Shown here one piece after another: positions 7,420 to 15,527 of a stretch of 25,147 bases of DNA. Made by a program: the position numbers and the translations under genes. Within the stretch, counting starts at the first letter, position 1; each line of letters begins with the position of its first letter. The notes beneath the pieces were generated by a model, which worked only from the letters and a program-made list of their open reading frames with translations, made no database searches and was not told where the DNA came from. Source of the DNA: an uncultured Veillonella sp. (GTDB lineage Bacteria > Bacillota > Negativicutes > Veillonellales > Veillonellaceae); the NCBI RefSeq assembly GCF_938010505.1, contig NZ_CALLVP010000022.1:1-25147 (forward strand). Direction: 5' to 3'.

Positions 7420-8238
7420 ATGAAATTCAAAAAGTTTATTGCTCCACTCCTCGTTGGTGTGCTTGCATTTGCCATCGCTGGTTGTGGTAATAGTACAAAT
7501 CAAGCTAGTCAAACGCCAAAAGAAATCAAAATCGGTGCCACTGCTGGTCCTCATGCACAGGTAGCAGAAGCAGTAGCTAAGGAAGCTAAAAAACAAGGTA
7601 TCGAACTTAAAGTTGTAGAGTTCTCCGATTATGTAACACCAGATAAAGCTCTTGCTGACGGTGACATTCAATTGAACGCGTACCAACACGTACCATTCAT
7701 GGAAAACTTCAACAAACAAAACGGATCCAAATTAGTAGCTATTGGTAAAACGATTTTAATGCCAATGGGCTTATACAGCAACTCTGTACGCAGTGCTGCT
7801 GATGTTCCAGAAGGTGCTATCGTTGCCATTCCAAACGATCCAACTAATGGCGGCCGTGGTCTAGCGCTATTAGCTAAAGCAGGCCTCATTACGTTAAAAG
7901 AAGGCGTAGGCTTTAAAGCAACTGTAGCAGATATTACATCTAACCCTAAAAATCTTCAAATTCAAGAGTTAGAAGCAGCACAATTACCACGTAGCCTAGA
8001 CGATGTTGTAGTAGCCGCAATTCCTATGAACTACGTTCAAAGCGCGGGGCTCAATGTAGAAAAACAAGGTTTTTTCTTAGAACCTAAAGATGAACCTTTA
8101 GCCGTTATGATTCTTGCTGTTCGTGAACAAGATAAAGACAACGAAACATACAAAAAAATCGCGGACATCTACAAATCCGATGCCATCAAGCAATTCATTA
8201 ATGATACTTTTAAAGGTACCATTACATCTGCAAACTAA
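7420..8238 (+). CDS. metQ: MetQ/NlpA-family substrate-binding lipoprotein
   Basis: This 272-residue lipoprotein binds D/L-methionine or a related substrate for a MetNIQ-type ABC importer. It has a signal peptide with the lipobox AIAGC (Cys22). The mature part begins with KEIKIGATAGPHAQVAEAV, the usual first strand and ligand loop. LNAYQHVPFMENFNK, ALPNDPTNGGR-like AIPNDPTNGGRGLALL and the C-terminal IKQFINDTFKGT complete a full-length family member. The ATG at 7420 follows AGAAAGGGA. No metN ATPase or metI permease is adjacent, so it is either an orphan receptor or uses permease subunits encoded elsewhere. A terminator follows directly. The exact ligand is not determined by sequence. Confidence 0.9.
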   Translation: MKFKKFIAPLLVGVLAFAIAGCGNSTNQASQTPKEIKIGATAGPHAQVAEAVAKEAKKQGIELKVVEFSDYVTPDKALADGDIQLNAYQHVPFMENFNKQNGSKLVAIGKTILMPMGLYSNSVRSAADVPEGAIVAIPNDPTNGGRGLALLAKAGLITLKEGVGFKATVADITSNPKNLQIQELEAAQLPRSLDDVVVAAIPMNYVQSAGLNVEKQGFFLEPKDEPLAVMILAVREQDKDNETYKKIADIYKSDAIKQFINDTFKGTITSAN

Positions 8239-8245
8239 ATAAATT

Positions 8246-8281
8246 AAAGACCGACCGCTATAATATTAGAGGCCGGTCTTT
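8246..8281 (+). terminator. Terminator after the metQ-like gene
   Basis: The stem AAAGACCGACC (8246-8256) pairs with GGCCGGTCTTT (8271-8281) with one mismatch and a 14-nt loop, followed by TT. It starts 8 nt after the stop. Confidence 0.85.
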
Positions 8282-8334
8282 TTATTGGTAAAAGTCTCAA
8301 TTTATAGGTAAAAGTTTTGTTATATGCAAAAAAA

Positions 8335-8361
8335 CGATACCCTAATCAATTTAGAGTATCG
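8335..8361 (-). terminator. Terminator after the nitroreductase gene
   Basis: The arms CGATACCCTAA (8335-8345) and TTAGAGTATCG (8351-8361) pair with one mismatch around a 5-nt loop. On the minus strand a run of seven T follows, 9 nt past the stop codon. Confidence 0.85.
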
Positions 8362-8369
8362 CTTTTATT

Positions 8370-9185
8370 TTATTCTTCAGTATCGAATACAACGTCCAGT
8401 GGTTGACGTTCCACGATGTTACGATAACGAACGCGTGGATAGCCCATCAAGATAGCACCAGCAATAACTTTATCCTCTGGTACACCTAAAAGCTCCAACA
8501 ATGGTTCATATTCTGCTTCGCCTGCATGTTCAAAAAAACCTGCCCAACAAGTACCAAGCCCTAATGTCGGCGCATATAGTTCAGCATAAGACAAGCAAGA
8601 GTGACCACTATCATGGGTACGGTGAATATCCTTTTTAGAGCCGATAGCCACTACGAGAGCCGGCGCATCGCGCAAGATATACTCCTTGCCTTTATCTACC
8701 TCTGCTTGAGCAGCACGAGCATAGAGACGCATAATCGGTACTGTTTTTGCAGCCAAATGCATCCACTCCAAAACGAGATCAGCAATACGGCGCAACTTTT
8801 GTTTATCCCGAATTACTATATACGAAATACCTTGTGTATTAGTCGCTGTTGGCGCCATTCTTGCAACGTTTAACACTTTGCGAATGAGATCTGCAGGGAC
8901 TGGTTTATTTTGATAGTTACGAATAGAGCGACGACTGCGCATAAATAACTCAGCTTGCTCTGGCGTTAACTTAGGTTCTTTTGTAATATCGATTTGCTCC
9001 TTACGCGGTGTCATATCGCTGTCAAGAGCAAGTGTAGGGCATACGGAAATACAATGCCCACAGGAGATACAACCTCCCCTGCCAGTTACAGGTCCATCAT
9101 CGGACATCACCAGCAAGCCTGTCGGACAGTCAGCAACGCAAAGGCCGCATCGTGTACAGACTTCTGTATTGACGGTAAATAACAT
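8370..9185 (-). CDS. Nitroreductase-family protein with N-terminal 2x[4Fe-4S] ferredoxin domain
   Basis: This 271-residue fusion has an N-terminal bacterial ferredoxin with two clusters: Cys10, 13, 16, 20 and Cys39, 42, 45, 49 in CTRCGLCVADCP and CISCGHCISVCP. An FMN-dependent nitroreductase domain starts near residue 82 with the FMN-phosphate-binding segment RSRRSIRNYQNKPV. The later APALVVAIGSKKD and GLGTCWAGFFE segments are typical of the family. The ferredoxin part probably feeds electrons to the flavin, so the protein may reduce nitro compounds, quinones or enones under anaerobic conditions. Its physiological substrate is unknown. The ATG at 9185 follows GGAGGATTTATCAG. It is monocistronic. 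Such fusions are common in anaerobes. Confidence 0.9.
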   Translation of the reverse strand: MLFTVNTEVCTRCGLCVADCPTGLLVMSDDGPVTGRGGCISCGHCISVCPTLALDSDMTPRKEQIDITKEPKLTPEQAELFMRSRRSIRNYQNKPVPADLIRKVLNVARMAPTATNTQGISYIVIRDKQKLRRIADLVLEWMHLAAKTVPIMRLYARAAQAEVDKGKEYILRDAPALVVAIGSKKDIHRTHDSGHSCLSYAELYAPTLGLGTCWAGFFEHAGEAEYEPLLELLGVPEDKVIAGAILMGYPRVRYRNIVERQPLDVVFDTEE

Positions 9186-9297
9186 CTGATAAATCCTCCA
9201 AACACTACTATAAAGCCTATTATAACATACAAAATCAAGTCATATCTAGTTTTAAACAATTATTCTAATTGTATTGGGACCCAACTAACATTTGTTC

Positions 9298-9409
9298 ATC
9301 CGCTTTTAGGATGGGGCCCAGTCTCGTTAGTACAACTTGGTAAAAAAAGTAAGAATACGCTTGCTCCGTTCTTCGCAAAGTCGCTGCACAAGCGTATTCT
9401 TACTTTTTT
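9298..9409 (+). ncRNA. Structured element, copy 1: conserved leader plus long hairpin with conserved loop
   Basis: The leader contains, in order, TCCGCTT, ATGGGGCCC, GT-TC-TT and ACAACTT, followed by an A-rich tract. Then comes a perfect 21-bp stem (9343-9363 with 9389-9409) ending in a run of six T on the plus strand. The loop starts with GCTCCGT and ends with AAAGTCGCTGC (block 9363-9387). The same order, sequence blocks and loop recur on the minus strand at 9883-9773, but with unrelated stem arms. No plus-strand gene reads into it, so it may be a free small RNA or a displaced terminator. Confidence 0.5.
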
Positions 9410-9555
9410 ATCACTGTATTTATAAAGATGTCCCATGCAAAAGCGTAAATAATCTAGCTAATACTTATATAGAGTCATTACAATTACACCTTGAAATAAA
9501 TCATAGAAAACACTATCATTTTACACATTATAATAAACTTTATAGTAGTGGCGCC

Positions 9556-9605
9556 ATGCCCACCGTATGGGAAGGACTAGCCAGAGGCTAATCTGCTGGC
9601 TAGTC
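9556..9605. other. Tandem hairpins with mutually exclusive pairings
   Basis: CCCA-CCGTA-TGGG (9559-9571) is followed by a perfect 10-bp stem, 9575-9584 with 9596-9605 (GACTAGCCAG/CTGGCTAGTC). Inside it TAGCC (9578-9582) can instead pair with GGCTA (9586-9590), so two folds compete. There is no T run. The function is unknown. Confidence 0.4.
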
Positions 9606-9772
9606 TTGATGCAAATTCAGTCAAAACTACTTAGCCGCTCTCGCCTCTCCGCTCCTCTAATTATAAAAGCATATTGAGTAAATGTCGAATGTAGCTTGTC
9701 ATGGGGTCGCTCTGTATATTAGCAGGGTAAGTCGCTTTGCTATGGGACTAATTTACATCAGGTGTTATAAAA

Positions 9773-9883
9773 ATGAAACTGGGTACCTCTGCAGCGACTT
9801 TACGAAGGACGGAGCAAAGAGGTACCCAGTTTTATTTTTAATTAAGTTGTCGCAATGAAACGGGGCCCCATCACAAGCGGAAA
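9773..9883 (-). ncRNA. Structured element, copy 2, doubling as the 3' end of the reductase gene
   Basis: Read on the minus strand it starts 7 nt after the reductase stop codon: TCCGCTT, ATGGGGCCC, GT-TC-TT, ACAACTT and an A-rich tract. A perfect 15-bp stem follows (AAACTGGGTACCTCT with its complement) and then TTTCATTTTTAT. The conserved loop block at 9815-9791 is identical to copy 1 at 23 of 25 positions, and both differences are C/T changes. The stem arms share nothing with copy 1 yet are fully self-complementary. It probably terminates the reductase transcript. Confidence 0.55.
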
Positions 9884-9889
9884 CCACAT

Positions 9890-11442
9890 TTACTCAAATG
9901 CTTTTATAAGCTCCATGTATTGCGCTTTGTGTGTCAGTCTCCAAGTCCCAAAGTCTGGCTCAGGGGATTCGTTCAGAGTATTCGCCAAGGCTTCCATGAA
10001 TTTCGGTATTTTTGTAGCAACAATATGCCCTGCCATTTTACCGAAGCTTTCAGAGCCCATGTGTTCTGATCCACCATCTACAAGGATGAATGCTACCATA
10101 GGTTTTTTATCTACTAATTTTACAGCACCATGGAATCCAATTTCACCGATTTGGTGTGTACCACAAGAATGTGGACAGCCAGATATATGTAAACGAGGTA
10201 GTTTTCTTGTGTCTACACCCTTTTTTTCAAGGTGTGCGAAGATATCTTTTAACAGACCGTTAGAGTCTTGCATACCAATCTGACATATAGTAGAACCAAC
10301 ACAAGATAGGGACGGCGGAAATCATTTTCGGCACTATCATCAGTTATTTCTGCAATTTTGCGTGCTTCATCAGCTGTAAGATTAATGAAGAACAATGCTT
10401 GGTCTGGCGCAATACGTGCTTCTACTTGGTCAAATGTCACTGCATAGTCAAGGGCAGCCAACAAGTGTTCTACGTTCGCATCACCACCTGCTGGATGGTA
10501 TTCTACGTAATATAAACCTTCTTGTTTTTGACGGTGAATACGATAATTTTCCACAAAATCATCACGCTTACCAGTTTTTGTAATTTCATAAGCATAATCA
10601 GCTGGATTAATAGTTAGGTGTTCTACTTCTTTTACCATAGCTAGGGTTTCTTCATAGATCTTGATGAAAGCTTCCGCCCCACCCATTTCAGCCGGCATGT
10701 AACGGGTACGAGCTTTACCACGGTTTTTGAAATTACCATGATTAGCAAAAACCATAAGCATAGCTTTCACATGGTACAAAACATCCTCAGGTTGCACATC
10801 GTGTGCCACGGGAATCCCCATACGCGGATTCGGTCCGAGACCACCACAAGCATATACATCAAAGGTATTGTGTTTCGTCAAATTAAAGCCTAAATCCTTG
10901 AACGTAGAGTGCGGAGTGCTATCAAAGCCATTATCAATGCTCATCTTAAATTTTCGAGGAATCTTGATGTAAAACATTTGCTCCATGAGGAACTCGCTAA
11001 TCGCCGTTGCATAAGGTGTAATGTCGAAAGTTTCACGAGAATCGATGCCGCGCAAAATACTAGCCACTACATTTGGATTATCACCACCAGCACCACGATT
11101 GTAGATACCATGTTCATGACACTCTTTGAAAAGGCTTAACATCGTATCGCCATCAAGCCCATGCATTTGCAAACATTGACCAGTAGTAAAATGGACGTGT
11201 TGCAAGTTATATTTACGAATGGAGTCCGCCAAGAACTGCATATGTTCTCGAGTCATGCGGCCCCCATTAAAACGCCAACGACTCATACTGGAGTTAGCTC
11301 CACGCTCTGCGTAACTACCAAAAGCTCCAGATTCACCTTTATAGTCAGCGATAGACATTTCTTTTTTATAAAATTTATGCGTCATATCTTCAAACTTTGA
11401 ATAATCTGCAATTAATCGATCTTTCAATTCTTGTGTAATCAT
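9890..11442 (-). pseudogene. Sirohaem-type sulfite/nitrite reductase, frameshifted
   Basis: Two overlapping frames together encode about 517 residues, the normal length of a ferredoxin-dependent nitrite or sulfite reductase. The first frame (from the ATG at 11442, preceded by GAGGG) holds the N-terminal ferredoxin-like half, the PRKFKMS segment with the lysines expected to face the substrate, and GGLGPNPRMG. After Pro-Tyr near 10304-10311 the similarity moves to another frame. There CVGSTIC supplies the first two cluster cysteines and HISGCPHSCG the last two, ending near ELIKAFE at 9890. A one-base deletion (equivalent to a -1 shift) explains this. Without it the product ends in an unrelated VLVLLYVRLVCKTLTVC tail lacking all four [4Fe-4S]/sirohaem ligands. 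No slippery heptamer is visible. A usual TTRQ motif reads TTGQ here. Sequencing error cannot be excluded. Confidence 0.85.
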
Positions 11443-11495
11443 ATATTACCCTCTTGGCTTATATCTATTAAGCATGATTTATAAATGTAACGGTT

Positions 11496-11524
11496 AGTAT
11501 ACCATACATGCATAAGTATGTTTA
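11496..11524 (-). promoter_or_regulatory. Candidate promoter of the reductase gene with an inverted repeat in the spacer
   Basis: On the minus strand TAAACA (11524-11519), a 17-bp spacer and TATACT (11501-11496) lie about 54 nt before the ATG. The spacer carries an inverted repeat with arms CATAC/GTATG (11503-11507 and 11516-11520) that could bind a repressor. Confidence 0.5.
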
Positions 11525-11604
11525 TAGCTTAACTCACAAATTTTATACCGAATATTAATACTACTCTTTACAATCTGTAATAATTATTACTTTTAAAAAA
11601 CAAA

Positions 11605-11632
11605 AAAAGAACAGCCCGATGGCTGTTCTTTT
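11605..11632 (-). terminator. Terminator after the cystine-type symporter gene
   Basis: A perfect 12-bp stem (AAAAGAACAGCC, 11605-11616, with 11621-11632) and a 4-nt loop, followed on the minus strand by further T residues. Confidence 0.85.
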
Positions 11633-11662
11633 ATGTTAGTTCTGATAGTTTTATATGATTAA

Positions 11663-11719
11663 GTGTTGTTAGTGTTGTTAGTTTTATAAACTTAAGTGTT
11701 ATTAGTTTTATAAACTCAA
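11663..11719. repeat. 24-bp direct tandem repeat, two copies plus a partial
   Basis: Units 11672-11695 and 11696-11719 (beginning GTGTTRTTAG and containing TTTTATAAACT) differ at two positions. A 9-bp partial unit (GTGTTGTTA) precedes them at 11663-11671. Confidence 0.8.
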
Positions 11720-11769
11720 GCTCTGCTAGGAATAACTATACTTTTAAGTTCATATCTAATCTTGGGGCC

Positions 11770-13161
11770 CTACACGCGACCTTCGTTAGGATTATTGTAT
11801 GCGTCTTTATCGATAGTTCCCATAATTTTATCTACTACGAGAGCATTTGTTAAGGAACCAGATACGTTCAAACATGTACGGCCCATATCGATCAATGGAT
11901 CGATAGCTAGGATTGGGCTAATAGAGGTGAAGTACGCACCAAGACCTGTACCACTAAGGGATACGGATGCAGCCATTGTAGCAGTACCTGGCACACCTGC
12001 GATACCAACGGAACCGATAGCGATAACGATAACACTCATGATGTACATAGTCATATCGAATGGAATATTCGCTACGTTAGAGATGTACACCACAACAAGT
12101 GCAGGGAATACGCCGGCACAACCTTGCATGCCCGCAGTAGTACCGAAGGAAGCAACTGTATTAGCAGTTGTAGCATTTACGCCAAGACGTTTTGTCAAAG
12201 TCTCTACAGTCAATGGCAACACGCCCATAGAGGAACGGGATGTGAAAGCCAATAAAAGAGGCGCTTTTGCTTTCTTGAAATATGTAATCGGATTGTAACC
12301 AAAGCTAGTAATCAAAATAGCTTGTACAACGAACATAATTAAGATACCAACGTAAAGTAATACTACAAATAAACCCATATCAAGAATAGCTTGTACGCCA
12401 CGAGTTGCTAATGTAGAAGCTAGCAATGCAACTACGCCATACGGCATAAGACTAATGATAAAGTCAGCCACCCAGGAAATCAATTGGTGAAGCTCATCAA
12501 ACAATTTAGTGAACATCTCCATGGAGTTTGTTCCTGTTTGTTTTAATAGGCGAGCTACGCTACCTAAGATAATTGCAAATACAACAATACCGATAACATT
12601 TGTTTCAGCAGCCGCTTGAATTGGGTTGCTTGGAATCAATGCACGGAATGTATCAACCATAGGTTTGATTTCACGAATCTTCTTACCAGATTCAATGATA
12701 TCAAAGCCTTGCCCTAAACCGAAAGCATTGCCCAAAATAAGGCCTACTACAGCAGCAACGGCTACCATGCCGAGATTCGTAGAAATCATAGCAACTACTA
12801 ACTTTTTAAGGTTAGCACCTGCCTCCATATGCAAAATAACGTGTACAATGGAGATAAAAACGATAGGAATAACAAGCATGCGGATTAAGTCGATGAAACC
12901 ACCCCCTACAAGGGAGAACCACTTAGTACTTTCCTTGATATAAACCACTTTAGATGGATCATCAGGGAAGCCTGCAATAATTTGAACCGCTACACCAAGT
13001 ACGGCACCAGCAATAGTACCAATAATAACGAGATTACCGAAGGATGTGCCCTTCCGTTGCAATACATAAATACCTATTAACACGAGCACAAACACCGCGA
13101 TAATACCAATACTTAGTGGATTGCTTAACATGAGGTAATCTGTAAAGAATGGAATATTCAT
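11770..13161 (-). CDS. tcyP: DAACS-family symporter, probably L-cystine uptake (TcyP/YdjN-like)
   Basis: This 463-residue membrane protein belongs to the dicarboxylate/amino acid:cation symporter family. Its architecture is closest to the L-cystine transporters TcyP (Bacillus) and YdjN (E. coli): same length, an N-terminal helix followed by YVLQRKGTSFGNLVIIG, then STKWFSLVGGGFIDLIRMLVIP. The substrate-coordinating hairpin reads FTSRSSMGVLPLTVETL, with the RSS pattern of the cystine branch instead of the SSS pattern of glutamate carriers. The second hairpin region holds AGVPGTATMAAS. The ATG at 13161 follows AGAGGTGTATT. It sits upstream of, and in the same direction as, a sulfite-reductase-like gene but is separated from it by a terminator and promoter. 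Cystine as substrate is inferred from family resemblance; a dicarboxylate role is less likely. Confidence 0.83.
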   Translation of the reverse strand: MNIPFFTDYLMLSNPLSIGIIAVFVLVLIGIYVLQRKGTSFGNLVIIGTIAGAVLGVAVQIIAGFPDDPSKVVYIKESTKWFSLVGGGFIDLIRMLVIPIVFISIVHVILHMEAGANLKKLVVAMISTNLGMVAVAAVVGLILGNAFGLGQGFDIIESGKKIREIKPMVDTFRALIPSNPIQAAAETNVIGIVVFAIILGSVARLLKQTGTNSMEMFTKLFDELHQLISWVADFIISLMPYGVVALLASTLATRGVQAILDMGLFVVLLYVGILIMFVVQAILITSFGYNPITYFKKAKAPLLLAFTSRSSMGVLPLTVETLTKRLGVNATTANTVASFGTTAGMQGCAGVFPALVVVYISNVANIPFDMTMYIMSVIVIAIGSVGIAGVPGTATMAASVSLSGTGLGAYFTSISPILAIDPLIDMGRTCLNVSGSLTNALVVDKIMGTIDKDAYNNPNEGRV

Positions 13162-13206
13162 AATACACCTCTTTTAATTCATATCACAACAATAGGTTAT
13201 GAACTT

Positions 13207-13234
13207 AGTATAGCATATATCGAAAAAAATACAA
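13207..13234 (-). promoter_or_regulatory. Candidate promoter of the cystine-type symporter
   Basis: On the minus strand TTGTAT (13234-13229), a 16-bp spacer starting with T6, and TATACT (13212-13207) lie about 46 nt before the ATG. Confidence 0.55.
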
Positions 13235-13288
13235 GTATAATATTTTGTTTTTTTAATAAAACATTATTTATTCTATAATATATACAAA

Positions 13289-13319
13289 AAAGGCGACCTT
13301 CCAAAAGAAAGTCGCCTTT
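13289..13319 (-). terminator. Terminator of the lutABC operon
   Basis: The stem AAAGGCGAC (13289-13297) pairs with GTCGCCTTT (13311-13319), extended by two pairs inside. On the minus strand it is followed by TTTTG, about 28 nt past the lutC stop. Confidence 0.85.
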
Positions 13320-13347
13320 AGTTACTCTGGTTAATTTAGTTACTATA

Positions 13348-14070
13348 TTATCTATTAACTAAGATATATGTAACGCGGATAGGCCCATGAGCACCATCTA
13401 CAGTTACCAACTCGATGTCAGCCGTACGAGACGGACCAGAAATCAAGCAAACATTTGTAGGGAATTTGGATGGATCGTTGTGATAACGTTCAGCCAAATG
13501 TTCCATTGTTTGCGTCATACGTGGATTAATTGTATCGGTATACAATACAGCAATATGAGTTTCTGGTAACAAGCTAATTGCACGACCAGATTCTTCACCA
13601 GACGCTTGTACTACGGTAGCAGTTTCAGCGATACCGCAGTATGGGAATGTAATACCGATATCAGCATTAGCAGTATTAGAAATACATTCTTCGCGACCTT
13701 TAGCTGGGTCCCATTGGAAGTATGTACGAACACCACCATTAGAAGCTGCATCTTGTTCGAATAATTCTTTTAATTTATATTCTTCAACTTCGGAGGAGCT
13801 TGGGAAAACAACTTTACCATTACCACGCTCTTCGATAACAGCCATAATAGTTTCACCTAATTTATCAGGTGTAGTATCTACAAATTTTGTACCTACTCGT
13901 TCACATTGTTCCTTGAACATAGTGATAACTTGTTCATGAGATAAATCTTTGAACATAGTTTCTTGAGGACCATGGCTATAATCAAAAGATTCTACAAATG
14001 TAGGAATTTGATCACGGCCTAATGCACGAGATAAACGTGCAACAAATTGATTACGTTTAGCTACATCCAT
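13348..14070 (-). CDS. lutC: LutC/YkgG, lactate utilization protein C
   Basis: This 240-residue LUD-domain protein is the third subunit of the LutABC L-lactate oxidation complex. It carries the family signature in full: FPYCGIAETATVVQASG in the centre, and CLISGPSRTADIELVTVDGAHGP near the C-terminus. It has no iron-sulfur cysteine clusters, as expected. Its ATG overlaps the TAA of lutB by one base (TAATG), a typical coupling arrangement. It is the last gene of the operon and is followed by a strong terminator. Confidence 0.95.
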   Translation of the reverse strand: MDVAKRNQFVARLSRALGRDQIPTFVESFDYSHGPQETMFKDLSHEQVITMFKEQCERVGTKFVDTTPDKLGETIMAVIEERGNGKVVFPSSSEVEEYKLKELFEQDAASNGGVRTYFQWDPAKGREECISNTANADIGITFPYCGIAETATVVQASGEESGRAISLLPETHIAVLYTDTINPRMTQTMEHLAERYHNDPSKFPTNVCLISGPSRTADIELVTVDGAHGPIRVTYILVNR

Positions 14071-15515
14071 TATTTTTTCTCCTTCTTCTTGTTCTTTTCA
14101 TGTTCAGCATATAAATCGCGGAATTTCTTGAATTTTAAGGAACCCAATTCTTTAGACTTAGTCCAACCGTTCATAACCGGAACAGCTTGAGTCCATGCAG
14201 GCATGTTACCTTCTTTATTACTAATTAAGTTCATGCCGATAGCACCAGCTTTTGTACCAAGATCGAACAATGTTGCATTACCGAACATCTTAGCAGCTGC
14301 AGTGAAGATTGCTTCTTCTGCTTTCGGACGAGTTTTTTCAATGTCAGCCATAACGTGACGGTGTTCCATCAACAATTCATGTAATGGAATAGCTACTGGA
14401 CAGTTTTCTGTACATGCACCGCACAATGTGGAAGCATATGGAAGATCACCAGCTACATCGTAACCTTTGAACAATGGAGTCAATACAGCACCCATTGGAC
14501 CTGGATATACGGAGCCGTAGCCATGACCAGAAACGTGACGGTATACTGGACAGATGTTCATACATGCACCGCAACGAATACAACGAAGCATTTCTTGGAA
14601 TGTACCTCCCAAGATGCCAGAACGACCGTTGTCGATAATGATGATATGAGTTTCTTCAGGACCATCAGCTTCCCCAGAACGAGCAGGACCAGTCATCATG
14701 GAGAAGTAGTTGGAAATTTTAGCTCCTACTGCGGAACGGTTCAACATTTCCATCATAACGTCAAGGGCTTTGAAGTCAGGAACAATACGTTCTGCACCTA
14801 AGAAGATCAATTGAGTCTTAGGAATGGAGCTAGCCATACGACCATTACCTTCGTTGGAAACGATTGTACATGTACCAGACTCAGCAACCGCAAAGTTACA
14901 ACCGTTAACGCCCACGTCTGCGTTCAAGAAGCGCTCACGTACATAACCGCGTACGAAGTGAGTCATTTCTGTAGGGTTTTCAGTACCTGTATAACCTAAT
15001 TTTTCAGCGAAGATTTCGCGGATTTTATTACGTTCGAAGTGAAGCCCTGGTACTACGATGTGAGATGGTGGGCTTACTGCAGTTTGCAAAATAAATTCAG
15101 CCAAGTCAGTTTCGTTAACTTCGATACCAGCCTCTTCTAGAACTTCGTTCAAGCCAATTTCTTCAGTCAAGATAGTTTTGGATTTAACGATCATTTTAGC
15201 GTCGCGTTGACGAAGGATGTCTAAGGCGATTTGAGTCGCTTCTTTGTCGTCAAATGCAAAGTGAACTTTAGAACCGGCTTTTTCAGCATTGTCAGCAAAT
15301 TGACTTACATAGAAGTCCAAGTTGTTAAGTACGTGATCGCGAATTTTAGCCGCTTCAGCGCGGAAATCTAACCATTCAGGAACATCCGCAACTACTGTAT
15401 TACGTTTATCATAAAACACGTCTTGTGCTTTTTTAATAGCTGCAACTTTGAAATCGTCAGCTAAACATTCTTTTATACGTGCTTTATAGGGGCGATTGTC
15501 ATATATAAGTGCCAT
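14070..15515 (-). CDS. lutB: LutB/YkgF, iron-sulfur lactate utilization protein
   Basis: This 481-residue protein is the iron-sulfur subunit of LutABC. It combines an N-terminal LUD-type domain (signatures VGVNGCNFAVAESGTCTIVSN, residues 201-221, and the GPEETHIIIIDNGRSG segment) with a C-terminal ferredoxin-like region. The cluster ligands are Cys312, 315, 318 and 322 (CIRCGACMNICP) and Cys365, 368 and 372 (CGACTENCP). The tail after residue 380 is also of family type and ends in a Lys-rich run. It starts 12 nt after lutA and overlaps lutC by one base. Together with LutA and LutC it oxidises L-lactate to pyruvate in the cytoplasm. The electron acceptor is not evident here. Confidence 0.95.
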   Translation of the reverse strand: MALIYDNRPYKARIKECLADDFKVAAIKKAQDVFYDKRNTVVADVPEWLDFRAEAAKIRDHVLNNLDFYVSQFADNAEKAGSKVHFAFDDKEATQIALDILRQRDAKMIVKSKTILTEEIGLNEVLEEAGIEVNETDLAEFILQTAVSPPSHIVVPGLHFERNKIREIFAEKLGYTGTENPTEMTHFVRGYVRERFLNADVGVNGCNFAVAESGTCTIVSNEGNGRMASSIPKTQLIFLGAERIVPDFKALDVMMEMLNRSAVGAKISNYFSMMTGPARSGEADGPEETHIIIIDNGRSGILGGTFQEMLRCIRCGACMNICPVYRHVSGHGYGSVYPGPMGAVLTPLFKGYDVAGDLPYASTLCGACTENCPVAIPLHELLMEHRHVMADIEKTRPKAEEAIFTAAAKMFGNATLFDLGTKAGAIGMNLISNKEGNMPAWTQAVPVMNGWTKSKELGSLKFKKFRDLYAEHEKNKKKEKK

Positions 15516-15527
15516 GTCGTCTCCTCC

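Larger units (their letters stand above)
9186..9889. other. 0.7-kb gene-free region with a paired structured element
   Basis: There is no credible protein gene here. The left part holds the nitroreductase promoter region; a minus-strand TATAAT is at 9224-9219. The rest holds two inverted copies of a leader-plus-hairpin element (9298-9409 and 9773-9883), an internal hairpin module (9556-9605) and a pyrimidine-rich tract near 9630-9660. An 84-codon open frame at 9337-9591 crosses the first hairpin and has no ribosome site, so I do not call it. Confidence 0.75.
11443..11769. other. Intergenic region between the reductase and the cystine-type symporter
   Basis: These 327 bp hold the reductase promoter (11496-11524), the symporter terminator (11605-11632) and a short 24-bp tandem repeat (11672-11719). 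No gene is seen. Confidence 0.75.

Noticed and set aside
9337..9591. 84-codon plus-strand frame in the intergenic region
   Set aside because: It crosses the perfect 21-bp hairpin of the structured element, has no ribosome site and resembles no known protein.
9298..9883. Insertion sequence or MITE with terminal inverted repeats
   Set aside because: The ends are inverted copies, but the hairpin arms differ completely while staying paired, no target-site duplication was seen, and there is no transposase remnant. Not fully excluded; kept as the alternative in the finding.
10285..10320. Programmed -1 ribosomal frameshift in the reductase
   Set aside because: There is no X-XXY-YYZ heptamer and no clear downstream stimulatory hairpin at the shift; no reductase of this family is known to use one.
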